Source: UBA981 sp942490995 (GTDB lineage: Bacteria; Pseudomonadota; Gammaproteobacteria; Ga0077536). From it: a stretch of DNA of 64,000 nt. This document shows positions 52,700 to 62,893 of the stretch, piece after piece (positions within the stretch are counted from its first letter, which is position 1; every line of letters starts with the position of its first letter). Both the position numbers and the translations under genes were made by a program. The stretch lies in contig CALOBG010000107.1 in NCBI GenBank assembly GCA_942490995.1, positions 11,167 through 75,166 on the forward strand, written 5' to 3'. The notes beneath the pieces were generated by a model. It had not been told where the DNA came from and did no database searches. It worked only from the letters and a program-made list of their open reading frames with translations.

Positions 52700-54115
52700 A
52701 TGGGGCGATCGCGCTCCGATGACGTACGGTTACCTTTCCCGAAGTCAGATATACGGAACCTGGCGGCCGGGTGGTTGTCCGGCAGGCGCGCGCCGTGGCC
52801 GAAAATCTTCCCGCGCATGGTGCCGTGTTCGTAACCGGTTTTGTAGATACCGCGTCGCTGCATTTCCGGGACCACTTTATCGACGAAATCGGTCATACAT
52901 TCCGGCATCACGGTGTAGGCGAGATTGAAACCGTCGACGCCGGTGACGTCCATCCAGCGCTGGAGTTCATCGACCACATGCGACGCGGAACCGACGATGA
53001 CCGGCGCGGCACCGCCCACGACCAGGAATTCCGCCCATTCGCGTACCGATTTTGTACCCAGCGCGCGGAGTGTGGTCTGGATGGCGTCGGTCGATTGGGC
53101 GTCGGCACGCGCATCGATGTCGAACTCGGCCAGGTCGACATTGGACCAGCCCGACATCAGCGCCAGCGCGCCTTCGTGAATGCCGTAGCTTTGATAGTCG
53201 TCAAACTTCGCCCGCGCCAGTTCGTCGCTGTCGTCGACCACAACCGCTACGAGGGCGAAAATCTTGACGTCCTCGACCGCGCGGCCCGCGGCGACAATCT
53301 GTTCGCGCAGGGTACGCACCGAGTTGGCGACGACCTGCATGCTGGCATCGCCGACAAATACGCACTCGGCGTGGGCCGCGGCAAACGCCTGGCCTTTGGT
53401 TGATGTGCCGGCCTGGTAAATGACCGGACTGCGCTGCGGCGATGGCTCGCACAAATGGATGGCGTCCAGTGAAAAATATTCGCCGTCGTGCCTCACACGA
53501 TGGACTTTGCCGGGGTCGGTATACACGCCGCGTGCCGCGTCGCGGACCACTGCACCATCTTCCCAGCTCCCCTCCCACAGCTTGTAGACCACCTGCATGA
53601 ACTCATCGGCAATGTCATAGCGCGTGTCGTGCGCGGTCTGCCGGGTTCGTCCGGCGCCCCTTGGCCGCACTGTGAGGTAGCCGGTCACCACGTTCCAGCC
53701 GATGCGTCCCGCGGTGAGATGGTCGAGCGCATGGAAACCGGCCGGCAAACCAGTCGGCGCAGGTGGAGCGGGGATGGAACCGGTCACACTGAAGCCCAGA
53801 TGTTCGGTGACCGCCGCCATCACCGGTACCAGCGTGAAGGGATCGTTGGTCGGTACCTGCACCGCGCCGCGCAACGCCGCGTCCGGCTTGCCGGCGTAGA
53901 CGTCGTAGAGTCCGGTAACGTCAGCGAGAAAAATGCCGTCGAACAGACCGCGCTCGAGGGTCCGCGCCAGGTCCCAGCCAGTAGCGCATGGTCAGATATT
54001 CATGGGCGCGGTCACGCGGGTATCGCCACAGGCCGTTCGACTGGTACCCGGGCGTGTTCATATCAAACGCATTGAGCAGGATCTGTTTGTCCATCGTGCC
54101 GGGGAGGGTCGCCAT
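52700..54115 (-). pseudogene. NtaA/SnaA/DszA-type FMN-dependent monooxygenase, frameshifted
   Basis: The N-terminal piece MDKQILLNAFDMNTPGYQSNGLWRYPRDRAHEYLTMRYW shifts near 53970 into GLFDGIFLADVTGLYDVYAGKPDAALRGAVQVPTNDPFTLVPVMAAVTEHLGFSVTGSIP...GWNVVTGYL...SPVIYQAGTSTKGQAFAAAHAECVFVG. This is the two-component FMNH2-dependent family that includes nitrilotriacetate monooxygenase and DszA. The intact frame runs on past the usual end (ARLPDNHPAARFR about 52750), so a second shift near the 3' end is likely and the stop is approximate. ATG 54094 is an alternative start. No flavin reductase partner seen. Confidence 0.78.
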
Positions 54116-54314
54116 GATTAAGGAACACGCATGGTAGCGAGGCGAAGGATTGCCCTCAATTATTCCCGCTGCCGCATCGACCGACGGGCGCGGGCGTCCC
54201 GGTTCAGGCTGTTGCGCCCGTAGCGCTTGCCGCGGGGGCGCGGTCGATACCGTGGTGCGGTAACGTGGTTCAGCATCAGCCAGCACACCGGAAATTTCGC
54301 GAGGACCTACTATC

Positions 54315-55098
54315 GTGACTGAAGCTTCAACAGTGTCGAATCAGGATCTACCCGTCGCCCTCATCGTGGGTGGTCGGTCCGGGTACCAGCGCGAGCTGCG
54401 CGGCGGTTTTCCGCCGAGGGGATGCGCGTGGCCGTCGCCGCCCGCGATCCGGACAAGCCGGTGATGCACGCGCTGGAACTCGAGGTCGGGGTGCGCCCGC
54501 TTCGCCTGCGATGCCTCGACGATCCGGCCTCGGTGGCGACCCTATTCGAGACGGTGTAAGCGGCGAACTCGGTGTGCCGCGACTGGTCGTCCACAACATC
54601 GATGGGCGCTCCATGGACATATTCCGTAAACCGATCGCACGAGGCCGACCCCGTACTGGTGCGGCGGCGTACTCATCAATTCCGCTTACAGCGCGTTTCT
54701 CGTTGGTCAGCAGGCCGCGCGGCGCATGCTGCAGCAGGCGCCGGATCCGGCGGGCCGGCGCGGCACGATCATTTTTACGAACGCGAGCGCCGCGCTGAAA
54801 GGCTTTCCGCGCAGCGCCGCATTTGCCATGGCGTGCCATGCGAAGGCCGGCCTGACGGAAAGCATGGCGCGCGAACTCATGCCCCGAGGGCATTCATGTG
54901 GCGCATGTGCCGATCGACGGCGCCATCGGCTGGGTGCAGGACGATGGCAGCCGCCAGCATCGGCTCGCCGGCACCGATGAGAACGACAATTTGCTGCATC
55001 CCGATCACATTGCCGCAACGTACTGGACGCTGCACCAGCAGCATCGCTCGACCTGGTCGGGCGAGGTCGTCCTGCGCCCGTGGGTGGAGAACTGGTAA
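54315..55098 (+). pseudogene. Short-chain dehydrogenase-like protein, frameshifted
   Basis: Across frames: LPVALIVGG-GPGTSASCA (Rossmann glycine motif), MRVAVAARDPDKPVMHALELEVGVRPLRLRCLDDPASVATLFE, GELGVPRLVVHNIDG, GTIIFTNASAALKGFPRSAAFAMACHAKAGLTESMARELMP (the catalytic YxxxK is replaced by a degenerate FAMACHAK), GIHVAHVPIDGAIGW, ending STWSGEVVLRPWVENW. The missing Tyr suggests a divergent SDR. It has several single-base shifts. GTG 54315 starts 200 bases from the divergent NtaA-type gene and 221 bases before the mutase operon. Confidence 0.7.
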
Positions 55099-55319
55099 CG
55101 GCGTGGTGCGCATCAGTAAATGCGAATCATTTGTGAGCGGTTTCTTTTGCCTGCGCATCGGTTTCTCGGAGCGCTGAATTTCGCGATTATCGGCGCGCTG
55201 GCCAGCCGGGTATAACCGGCCCGGAGTCGGCATACCGACCGGGGAAGATCGCGGCAAAACTTTCGACAAGCCTGGCCGAGCTGATCATTCGGTCAGTGGT
55301 TCAGCAGGGGAGTATCGAC

Positions 55320-56938
55320 ATGAAAGAGAACCTGACCCGCTCCGGCATTAAACTATCGCCGGTCTACGGACCCTCCGATGCGAACGGCGATTACACCCAG
55401 CGCTTCGGCAACCCGGGCGAATACCCGTTCACCCGTGGCACCCGTGCCTACTCAGGGCAGTGGCTGGATCCAGCGCGAGTTCTCCGGCGAAGGCGACGCA
55501 CGACGTTCTGAACGAGCAGTTCAAGTACCTGATGGTCTCGGTCAGACCGGTCTCGACGTGATCGGCGACAGCCTGACCAGCTGTCGTTGATGGATCCGGA
55601 CCACCCGCTCGCGCGCTACACGGTTTCAGCACCCAGGGCGTGTCGCTATGCCGCCACGAGGACTACCGTGAACTGCTCGACGATATTCCCCTCGACCAGA
55701 TGTCGATCTCGAGTTCCAGCCCGTCGATGTTCACGGTTGCGAGCCTCTACCTGCTCGCGCAGGGAACGCGGGTTTCACCGACGGAGTTGAGCGGTTCGGT
55801 GATCGAGTGGCCTTTCTACGCGGAACACTGTTCCTACGCCTACAAGATGCCTTTTGATCTGCATTTGCGCATGTCGTGCGACGTCATCGAGTTCTGCAGC
55901 AAAGACATGCCGCGGTTTCACGGTTACCTCGAGGACACGTACTTCTTCAGCGAAGCGGGGCTGAACGCAGTCGAAGAGGCGGCCCTCGGGTTCACCGAAA
56001 TCCGTCATATCGTGCGCACCTGCTCGCGCGCGGCCTCGACATCGACAGCTTTCGCGCCACGCATCGCAATCCTGACCAACTGCTCGATGGACTTCTACGA
56101 AGAGATCGCGAAGATCCGCGCCATGCGCCGCATCTTCGCGCGCATGATGAAAGAAGAGTTCGGGGCGAAAGATCCGCGTTCGCAGTCGGTCAACATCGCC
56201 GTGCACACGTCCGGGCTCTCGCTCACCACCGAGCAGCCGGCGAACAACATCGTTCGCGGCGCCGTGCAGACCGTCGCGCTGGGTCTCGCCGGGGTCAGCG
56301 CGCTCGAGATTTCGACGTTCGACGAAGGCTATCGCACACCCGAGCAAGGAAGCGCACCTGGTTGGACTGCGCACCCAGCAGGTGATCGATCTCGAGACCA
56401 ACATCAACAGCGTGCAGGATCCTTTTGGCGGTTCCTGGTTCATGGAGTCCCTCACCGACGAGGTACCGAGGACCAGATCCTCGATATGGTGCGCGACATC
56501 GAGGCGAAAGGTGACCCGGCGGAACTCGTCAACAGCGGTTATTTCAAGCAGTTTTTCCACGGCACGATGGGCCGCTACCACCACCAGGTTCAGGATGGCG
56601 ACGTGGTGAAAGTGGGTATGAACGTCCATCAGATGCCGCCGGAGCAGAACACCGTCTGCTCCGCGATATCAGCGAAGAGAAAATCGAACCGTTGTTTGAT
56701 CGCATCACCGACATCAAGACGTATCGCGAGGAGCGCGAGCAGGCGAACTGCTGCTGGCGACGTTCGCAGAGCTGTATGACGTGGTGCTGAGCGACGAGAA
56801 CATGCTGGAAGCAGTGATCGACTGTACTGAAGCCGGGGCCACGATGGGTGAGATCGCCGGTATCCTGCGCCAGGCCTGGGGCACGCCCTACGATCCTTAC
56901 GGATACCTGGACGTCGCCGCTGGGAGGACACGCGATGA
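55320..56938 (+). pseudogene. Coenzyme B12-dependent acyl-CoA mutase, large subunit, frameshifted
   Basis: This is a mutase alpha-type subunit of about 540 residues without its own B12 domain: NPGEYPFTRGTRAYSGQWIQREFSGEGDA, GLGQTGLDVIGD, YTV-TQGVSLCRHEDYRELLDDIPLDQMSISSSSPSMFTVASLYLLA, SVIEWPFYAEHCSYAYKMPFDLHLRMS, SVNIAVHTSGLSLTTEQPANNIVRGAVQTVAL, ETNINSVQDPFGGSWFMESLTDE. Classical methylmalonyl-CoA mutase has RQYAGF where this has REFSGE, so the substrate may differ (isobutyryl-, hydroxyisobutyryl- or another acyl-CoA). Shifts fall near 55470, 55500, 55580, 55625, 56350, 56465, 56660 and later. AGGGGAG precedes ATG 55320, and the end overlaps the small subunit (ATGA). Confidence 0.82.
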
Positions 56939-57328
56939 GTTCGATTCGGAGTGTCGTCGGCGTGCTGGGCATGGACCAGCATGAACTCGGCGCCGTCGGT
57001 ATCGCGAAGATGCTTCGCGATAACGGCATGGAGGTCATCTACACCGGTTGTTTCAATACGCCGGAGACGATCGTAGCGACGGCTATCGAAGAGGATGCCG
57101 ATGTGATCGGCATCAGCAGTCACTCGTGGGAATATCTTTACTACATGCCGGAACTGCTCGCGCTGCTGAAGCAGCACGACCTCGACATCCCGGTGGTCCT
57201 CGGCGGTACTCGGTGATCACCGAACGAGGACGCGCGCGTGATGCGTGAAAAAGGCGTCGCGGCGGTATTCGGCTCCGGCAGCGTGGTCGCCGAGATGGTC
57301 GCGACGGTAAGGCAACTGTGCCCAGTGA
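56935..57328 (+). pseudogene. B12-binding small subunit of acyl-CoA mutase, frameshifted
   Basis: A protein of about 130 residues with the cobalamin motif DxHxxG as GMDQHELGAVGIAKMLRDNGMEVIYTGCFNTPETIVATAIEEDADVIGISSHSWEYLYYMPELL...IPVVLGGT. After a shift near 57212 it continues MREKGVAAVFGSGSVVAEMVATVRQLC. A separate small subunit is the layout of isobutyryl- and hydroxyisobutyryl-CoA mutases and archaeal methylmalonyl-CoA mutase. GGAGG precedes ATG 56935. The start overlaps the large subunit stop, and its end overlaps the MeaB start (GTGA). Confidence 0.85.
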
Positions 57329-58332
57329 CACGACGCCGTGAGCCCTTCGTCGACGCCCTCGTCAGCGGTACGATCAACGGCGACACTGCGCGCGGCGTCG
57401 CGACTGATCCGCTGCATCGATGATAACAATCCACTGGCCTGGCAGGCACTGAAGCAACTTTTCCCGCACACCGGACACGCGCTGGTGGTCGGGATCACCG
57501 GTCCGCCGGGCGCTGGCAAAAGCACGCTCACCGATTGCCTGATCAAACTCGCACGCCGCACCGGTAAAACCGTAGGGGTCCTCGCCGTTGATCCGAGCAG
57601 TCCGATCTCGGCGGCGCGATCCTCGGCGATCGGATCCGTATGAACCGCTTTGCCCTCGACGACGATGTCTTTATCCGCTCGCTGGCGAGCGGGCGGCATT
57701 TCGGCGGTATCACCCCCGCAACCCGCGGCGCGATTCGCGTGATGGACGCGTCGGCTAAGAACCTCATACTGGTGGAAACGGTCGGAGTCGGTCAGGACGA
57801 AGTCGATATCGCGCGCCTCGCGCATACCACCCTGGTGGTTGCCGTGCCGGGCCTCGGCGACGACGTGCAGGCCATGAAAGCGGGGATCCTCGAAGTCGGT
57901 GACATTTTTGTTGTCAACAAGGCCGACCATCCAGACGCCGACAAAACCGTCGGCTACCTGCAGAATATTTTTCGGCGTGCGCCTGCGGGCGACTGGCAGC
58001 GACCGGTCATCAAGGCGCAGGCCCTGCACAACAAGGGCATCGAGGACATCTGGCAGGCTGTCCTTCAGCATCAGGACTACCGTCGGCAAGCCGGCGCGGC
58101 GCTGCTGGCTCGACAACACGCCGATTGCGAAATCGAGCTGAAGGCGTTTTTGCTGCAGGGCCTCCAGCAGGAACTGACACGCCGGCTCGACGCCGAACCC
58201 GAGATCCTGGCAGCGGTGCAGGGCATCGTTGCCGGCGAGACTGATATCTACGCGGCGACCGACCACATCCTGGGCAAACTGCGGCTCCTTCATGGGCAGC
58301 GCCGACAAGGCGAGCAGCGCGGGGATAGCTGA
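57325..58332 (+). pseudogene. meaB: MeaB/ArgK-type G-protein chaperone of acyl-CoA mutase, frameshifted
   Basis: This is a GTPase of about 335 residues that guards and reloads B12-dependent mutases. It reads EPFVDALVSGTINGD, then (shift near 57385) LRAASRLIRCIDDNNPLAWQALKQLFPHTGHALVVGITGPPGAGKSTLTDCLIKLARRTGK with Walker A GITGPPGAGKST. Next is VLAVDPSSPIS, then (shift near 57612) GAILGDRIRMNRFALDDDVFIRSLASGRHFGGITPATRGAIRVMDASAKNLILVETVGVGQDEVDIARLAHTTLVVAVPGLGDDVQAMKAGILEVGDIFVVNKADHPDADK. The base-specificity motif NKAD is present. It forms an operon with both mutase subunits. Confidence 0.88.
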
Positions 58333-58442
58333 ACGGGCGTTGCCCTGAAGCTTGTCCGCGCTCACCCCGCGATCCGGGAAAAGGCCCGGATGTGACGCCG
58401 CCGCGACCGCTACACTGGCGGTCCACGTAGAGGAGACGGATC

Positions 58443-59153
58443 ACGAAAATCACACCTCCAACACTCAAGATTCACTGCATCCAGGCAGCCCTGTTCGCCG
58501 CGATGCTTGCCATCGCCCCGATCAGCAGCGCCGACATGGTCAACTGGGGCGACGCGTTCGCGCTGCAGGGCAGTGGCGTGAACCTCAATCCCGGCGTGCT
58601 GGTTGGGTTCAACCCGCAGCCGGAACCGCCCGGCGCTTTGAGTTTTCTCAACCTGCCCGACCCGACGACCGCCGTCATTACCATCAACGCCGATCCCGGC
58701 GCGCAGTTCACGCTGTACTTTGGCGCCTATTCGGGTGTCGATCCGTCGCCGTTTCAGTTCGATGCGGGCGGCGATCCGGACGCGCTCGGCGATTTCTCGT
58801 TTATGGCCTTGAGCAACGCGGGCGATCTGAACTTCGAGATTACTCTCCTTAGCAGTTCCGGCGGCGTACCGACTCCCGGCACCTGGCAGGGTTTCAACCC
58901 GCAGCCTGAGCCGCCGGTCGCAGCCCTCTTCGGCGGCGCCGGCCAGGGCCAGGGCTTCATGTTCGAGATGACCAGCCTCTCGGAAGTAACCCTGACGCTG
59001 CGGGTGTACGAGTTCGACTCCGGCGAGTACCTGAGCTTCGAACAGGTTGCGAATCCGGTGCCGGTGCCGGGTGCGCTGCTGCTGCTGCCGGGCGCACTCG
59101 GGGTCCCGGGGCCCGCTGCGCCGGCGCAAACGCTGAGCGTCGATCAGCCCTGA
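58443..59153 (+). CDS. Secreted PEP-CTERM-like protein with GFNPQPEPP repeats
   Basis: The frame begins, after AGGAG, with ACGAAAATC, an ACG where ATG would be expected (58443). In-frame ATG 58503 would cut off the signal peptide (KITPPTLKIHCIQAALFAAMLAIAPISSA). The mature part carries two copies of GFNPQPEPP (VGFNPQPEPPGAL and QGFNPQPEPPVAA) and Asp/Gly-rich beta-like sequence. The C-terminus NPVPVPGALLLLPGALGVPGPA resembles a VPEP/PEP-CTERM signal without a terminal Arg cluster. ACG may be an error or a rare start. Function unknown. Confidence 0.65.
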   Translation, partial: TKITPPTLKIHCIQAALFAAMLAIAPISSADMVNWGDAFALQGSGVNLNPGVLVGFNPQPEPPGALSFLNLPDPTTAVITINADPGAQFTLYFGAYSGVDPSPFQFDAGGDPDALGDFSFMALSNAGDLNFEITLLSSSGGVPTPGTWQGFNPQPEPPVAALFGGAGQGQGFMFEMTSLSEVTLTLRVYEFDSGEYLSFEQVANPVPVPGALLLLPGALGVPGPAAPAQTLSVDQP

Positions 59154-59373
59154 GCGCGGAGGTCTACGGCGCCTGGCGCGGTCGTAGATCCCCAATACGC
59201 GCAGCGGGTGCCGACCGCGCCCGGCGCTCAACGTCGTCGCGCGCTTGCCCCAGCCGGCTTTGAAGCGTGCTCAGTGCCAGGCGTGCGCTATGCTCGGCAC
59301 TGCCGTGCCGCTCCAGACCAGCTATGCCGCGGACCGAGCGGGCGAGTAACTGCCAGTCTCCAGGAGTATTCAC

Positions 59374-59859
59374 ATGCGTTTTCATCACATGGCTATTTTT
59401 GTTTCCGATCTGCAGGAAGCCATCCACCTGTGGCGCGACGTCATGGGCTTCGAACTTGCCGTCGAGACCACGATTCCGGATGGTCCGGAACCCGGACCCA
59501 GCACCTACATGTATCCGAAACTGCTCGACGACATTTTCAAAGTCAAAGGCGCGCGCTCAAAGATGGCGCTGCTGAGCTCAAAGGAAGGCGCGCTGATCGA
59601 GCTGCAGGAATGCGAAGTGCCGGCGATCGAAAAGACCCCGCCGGAGAATCTGCGCTACGGCCACACCGGCTTCCACGAGCTCGGGCTGATGGTCGACGAC
59701 ATCGACGCCTTTTTCGAGAAAGTCCGTGCCGCCGGGTACGAAACCCAGACCGAATACGTGTGGCAGTGCGCCAACATCGGACGCTCGTTTCTGTTCTACG
59801 ACAAGGACGGCAACATGATCCAGATCTGGGAACACATCGGCGAGGCGAAGTGGAAATGA
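59374..59859 (+). CDS. VOC family (glyoxalase-fold) protein
   Basis: This 161-residue protein (MRFHHMAIFVSDLQEAIHLWRDVMGFELAVETTIPDGPEPGPSTYMYPKLLDDIFKVKGARSKMALLSSKEGALIELQECEVP...GFHELGLMVDDIDAFFEKV...FLFYDKDGNMIQIWEHIG) has metal-site candidates His5, Glu in IELQE, His in FHELGLMV and Glu in IQIWE. It may be a lactoylglutathione lyase relative, isomerase or dioxygenase. GGAG precedes ATG 59374. It stands alone, ending at a GGGGACAGTAACTG repeat. Confidence 0.83.
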   Translation: MRFHHMAIFVSDLQEAIHLWRDVMGFELAVETTIPDGPEPGPSTYMYPKLLDDIFKVKGARSKMALLSSKEGALIELQECEVPAIEKTPPENLRYGHTGFHELGLMVDDIDAFFEKVRAAGYETQTEYVWQCANIGRSFLFYDKDGNMIQIWEHIGEAKWK

Positions 59860-59924
59860 GGTGGCCCTGTCTACCATCACCCGCAATGCGCACACGCCGG
59901 TATCGTCGGCATCTACCGCGAAGC

Positions 59925-59942
59925 GGGGACAGTAACTGTATT
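59925..59942. repeat. GGGGACAGTAACTGTATT repeat unit
   Basis: An 18-base unit identical to that at 52670-52687, here between the convergent VOC gene and a PEP-CTERM gene. The surrounding bases (AGC before, TTCC after) are similar to those at the other copy. It is probably the tip of a REP-like element. Confidence 0.7.
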
Positions 59943-59978
59943 TCCGTTGAGCAGAACCCCTTCGACACCGAGCTCGTT

Positions 59979-60881
59979 TTATACGACCGCGTCTGCCGGT
60001 GCCCGGCGTCGGTGCATGAACCCAGCGCTCAGGACTGCAGTGCCGAGCAACCATATCGCGGCCGGGACGGGCACAGCGGAATAGGCCTGGGCATAGTTGA
60101 AGCCTGATGCGGAGACGGTGGTCAGGTTGGATATCGGCGCACCGTTAGCATCCACAATGTCGCCGAAACCGAGCCACCTGGCGGTGATGTCGGTGTTCGA
60201 ATTCGCTGCACTACCGCCAAATCCGGACACCGCACTCGCACTGCCGTTGAGAGTGAATGTCAAACTGAACGGCGTACCAAACCGGATCGGACTTTGCTGT
60301 GATTCCTTGACGCCGAAGGTACTGGGGACAATCTGTTGCGATAAGTAGCCCTCCCGGTGCTCACCGGTGCCGCTAATCAGAGGGAGGTTCCCCCAGGCGA
60401 GCCCGGCACTCCACCTGGCGATGTCTGAGGCGCCTCCCGGGGGTTGGATAACGGACGCGAAGAGCGACCCACTGAACTCCATCAGGAAAGATACATTGAA
60501 GAATTGACCGGTCAGGCCCGGCGCATCGATCGTGATCTCGTCGACCCACCGGCCCTGAGCACTGCCGTTGGCAATACGCGTAAAATTAGGTGTTCCAATT
60601 GCGCTGACATCGGCCGAACCGGTGACATTGACGTAACCGTAATCGACGAAAACTGAGGACGTACCCGTAGCGTCGCCCACTGTTGTCGACATGCTGTCGC
60701 TCAATGGGCCGGTCAAGGCTTCCCCGATACGTTCTACTCGGGTCGGCGACGGACCACCGAGGTCGTTGACGTCGTTGACCACGCTGGTGCGCAACATATC
60801 GGCAGCCGCGGGGTGGACGATTATCGCGGCCACGACCAAGGCCAGTACTACGCCCTTCACGAGCGGCACACGATTACTCAT
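59979..60881 (-). CDS. PEP-CTERM (VPxPAAxWLLG) sorting-domain secreted protein
   Basis: This is a 300-residue protein with a signal peptide (MSNRVPLVKGVVLALVVAAIIVHPAAA). The C-terminal sorting tail is AVPVPAAIWLLGTAVLSAGFMHRRR: the VPxPAAxWLLG class of PEP-CTERM signals plus membrane helix and Arg cluster. The mature part is Ser/Gly/Asn-rich and beta-rich, with no enzyme motif that I recognise. ATG 60881 is preferred to 60896. It is exported and probably handled by exosortase. Confidence 0.85.
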   Translation of the reverse strand: MSNRVPLVKGVVLALVVAAIIVHPAAADMLRTSVVNDVNDLGGPSPTRVERIGEALTGPLSDSMSTTVGDATGTSSVFVDYGYVNVTGSADVSAIGTPNFTRIANGSAQGRWVDEITIDAPGLTGQFFNVSFLMEFSGSLFASVIQPPGGASDIARWSAGLAWGNLPLISGTGEHREGYLSQQIVPSTFGVKESQQSPIRFGTPFSLTFTLNGSASAVSGFGGSAANSNTDITARWLGFGDIVDANGAPISNLTTVSASGFNYAQAYSAVPVPAAIWLLGTAVLSAGFMHRRRAPADAVV

Positions 60882-61043
60882 TACTCTGCGACTCACTATG
60901 TCAATCTTCTGCAGCCTACAGGCGGGCGTGGCTTAGCGGTACCCTCTGTGCAGTGGGTATGTGATGACGTTGTGATGGGGTATTCGAAACTCCCCTGGTA
61001 CGCACCAAGATGCCGACCAGACGTGCCCCCTTGAATTCGAAGC

Positions 61044-62699
61044 TTAGCCAGCCCCTGTCGCCAGCGCCTGCCGAATGCGGTACTTCAGGATCTTGCCGCC
61101 GACCGTGGTCGGAAATTCATCCATGAGCACAACGCGTTTCGGCGTCTCAAAGCCGGCCAGCCGCTCGCGCGCAAACGCGATCAGCGCCTGTTCGTCAATC
61201 TGAGCACCGCTTTTGGCGATAATGCAGGCGGTGACCATCTCGCCCCAGTGCGCGTCCGGCATGCCGACCACGGCCGCGCGTTCGACGGCGGGGTGTTGTT
61301 GCAACACGGCTTCGACGCGGATGGTGGAGACGTTTTCGCCGCCGGTTTTGACGATGTCCTTGTAGCGGTCGACCATCAAGCGCACTTCGTCGTCGTGATA
61401 AGCGAAACTGTCGCCGGAATGAAACCAGCCCCCGGCCAGCGCCTCTTCGGTGGCTTTGTGATCGCGGTAGTAACCGGAAAACATCGCCGGCGAACGGTAC
61501 ACGGCCTCACCCGCGACGCCCTGCTGACCGCGCAGATCGTTGCCGTGTTCGTCGACCACGGTTGCGGCCATGATCGGACTCGGTTTGCCGACGTGATTAT
61601 TGGCCGGCGCTTCGCGCAGGTACATATCGAGATGATTGTCGATATGAAAACGGTGGCAGGCGACCGCTTCGGTCTGGCCGCAGATTTCATAGACCCGCAC
61701 GTTACCGCCGCAAATTCGCCGGAACGCGGCCAGCGATCCGGGCGACAGCGGCGCCCAGCCGAAGTACATCGCCGTGATCGCACTGAGGTCAAAGGCGAAC
61801 GGGCGTTCATCGACGGCGCGGATCAGGCTTTCAACAAACTGCGGCGCACCGCCGAACAGGCAGGTAATCCGCTCACGGGTACAGGTTTCGGCCATGATCT
61901 GGCCGTCGGGCTTGCGGCCCATCATCGCGGTACCACCGGCCATCAGTGGCGCAAAGATACAGGCGTGGTCGCCGATGTGGAAAACCATCGGGGTGAAGAC
62001 CGCGTGGCGAATATCCGCTTCGTGGTCGAGTCCGCGCGTCTGCGTCAGGACGTGACTGTAGGCGGTCATGTAGGTGTAAGTGTGCGAAATCATCACCGCC
62101 TTGGGTCGCGCGGTAGTGCCCGAAGTGAACAGAACCTGCCACACATCATCGCCGTGGACGGTGACGTCCGGTTCGTCGCTGCTGTGGCTGGCGATGAACG
62201 CGTCGAAACCCGGCGCGATGCCCTCATCGCCACCGCCGAGCGATAGGATCGGCTCGATCCCGGCCGGCGCCAGCCGGTCGCCCAGCTTGTCCCACTGCCC
62301 TTGATCGACGATGGCGAGACTGGCATCGACGTGTTCGAGCGTTTCGAGCATGACGTCGGGCGCCATCATCACGTTGACCGGTGCCGCAACCATGCCGGCC
62401 TTGGCAATGCCGATCTTGGTCAGCCACGCCTCGTTGGAGTTGTCACAGAACATCGCGATGCGGGACGCGGGCGCGAGGTCGCGGGCGAGCACCGCATTCG
62501 CAACCCGGTTGATGAGATCGTTGGCCTGTCGATAGGTAACCCGCTGGTAGGCGGGATCGACCGTTGCGTCCGGCGTGCAGATAAGCGCCGTTTTGTCCGG
62601 TTCGATCCAGGTCATGCGCTCGATGACATCGCCGACCGAAACCCGGTTCCAGCGATCGTCGTTACGGCGGTTACGAAAATTTTCGACGTCGATGGTCAT
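61044..62699 (-). CDS. AMP-dependent acyl-CoA synthetase/ligase
   Basis: This is a 551-residue ANL-superfamily ligase that activates a carboxylic acid as acyl-AMP and then acyl-CoA. The P-loop is VLFTSGTTARPKAVMISH, with YEICGQTEAVACHRF as the A5-like motif, GWFHSGDSFAYHDDEVRLMVDRYKDIVKTGGENVS as the hinge, and TTVGGKILKYRIRQAL as the C-terminal Lys region. GGGGAG precedes ATG 62699. It is divergent from a BVMO gene, perhaps providing CoA activation of the acid released after Baeyer-Villiger cleavage and ester hydrolysis. Chain specificity unknown. Confidence 0.93.
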   Translation of the reverse strand: MTIDVENFRNRRNDDRWNRVSVGDVIERMTWIEPDKTALICTPDATVDPAYQRVTYRQANDLINRVANAVLARDLAPASRIAMFCDNSNEAWLTKIGIAKAGMVAAPVNVMMAPDVMLETLEHVDASLAIVDQGQWDKLGDRLAPAGIEPILSLGGGDEGIAPGFDAFIASHSSDEPDVTVHGDDVWQVLFTSGTTARPKAVMISHTYTYMTAYSHVLTQTRGLDHEADIRHAVFTPMVFHIGDHACIFAPLMAGGTAMMGRKPDGQIMAETCTRERITCLFGGAPQFVESLIRAVDERPFAFDLSAITAMYFGWAPLSPGSLAAFRRICGGNVRVYEICGQTEAVACHRFHIDNHLDMYLREAPANNHVGKPSPIMAATVVDEHGNDLRGQQGVAGEAVYRSPAMFSGYYRDHKATEEALAGGWFHSGDSFAYHDDEVRLMVDRYKDIVKTGGENVSTIRVEAVLQQHPAVERAAVVGMPDAHWGEMVTACIIAKSGAQIDEQALIAFARERLAGFETPKRVVLMDEFPTTVGGKILKYRIRQALATGAG

Positions 62700-62893
62700 G
62701 ATGGTGTGCTCCCCTGATCCTCGCCTGTCCGTGCAAATACTCTCGCCCCGTGGCGCAGCGAGGCTTGATTCTATCGCGCAAGGCGGCCGAAATTTCGACG
62801 TTATTGTGGACAAGTAGTCGCGTATTCCTAAAATACCCCCTCGATCTGGTCGCATTCGCTTTTACCCACCAGCCAGGCAACGGAGCATCCCGC

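Noticed and set aside
40682..58332. Programmed ribosomal frameshifting in the 40.7-58.4 kb genes
   Set aside because: Shifts are many per gene, at different places and without slippery-site patterns. Sequencing error explains them better.
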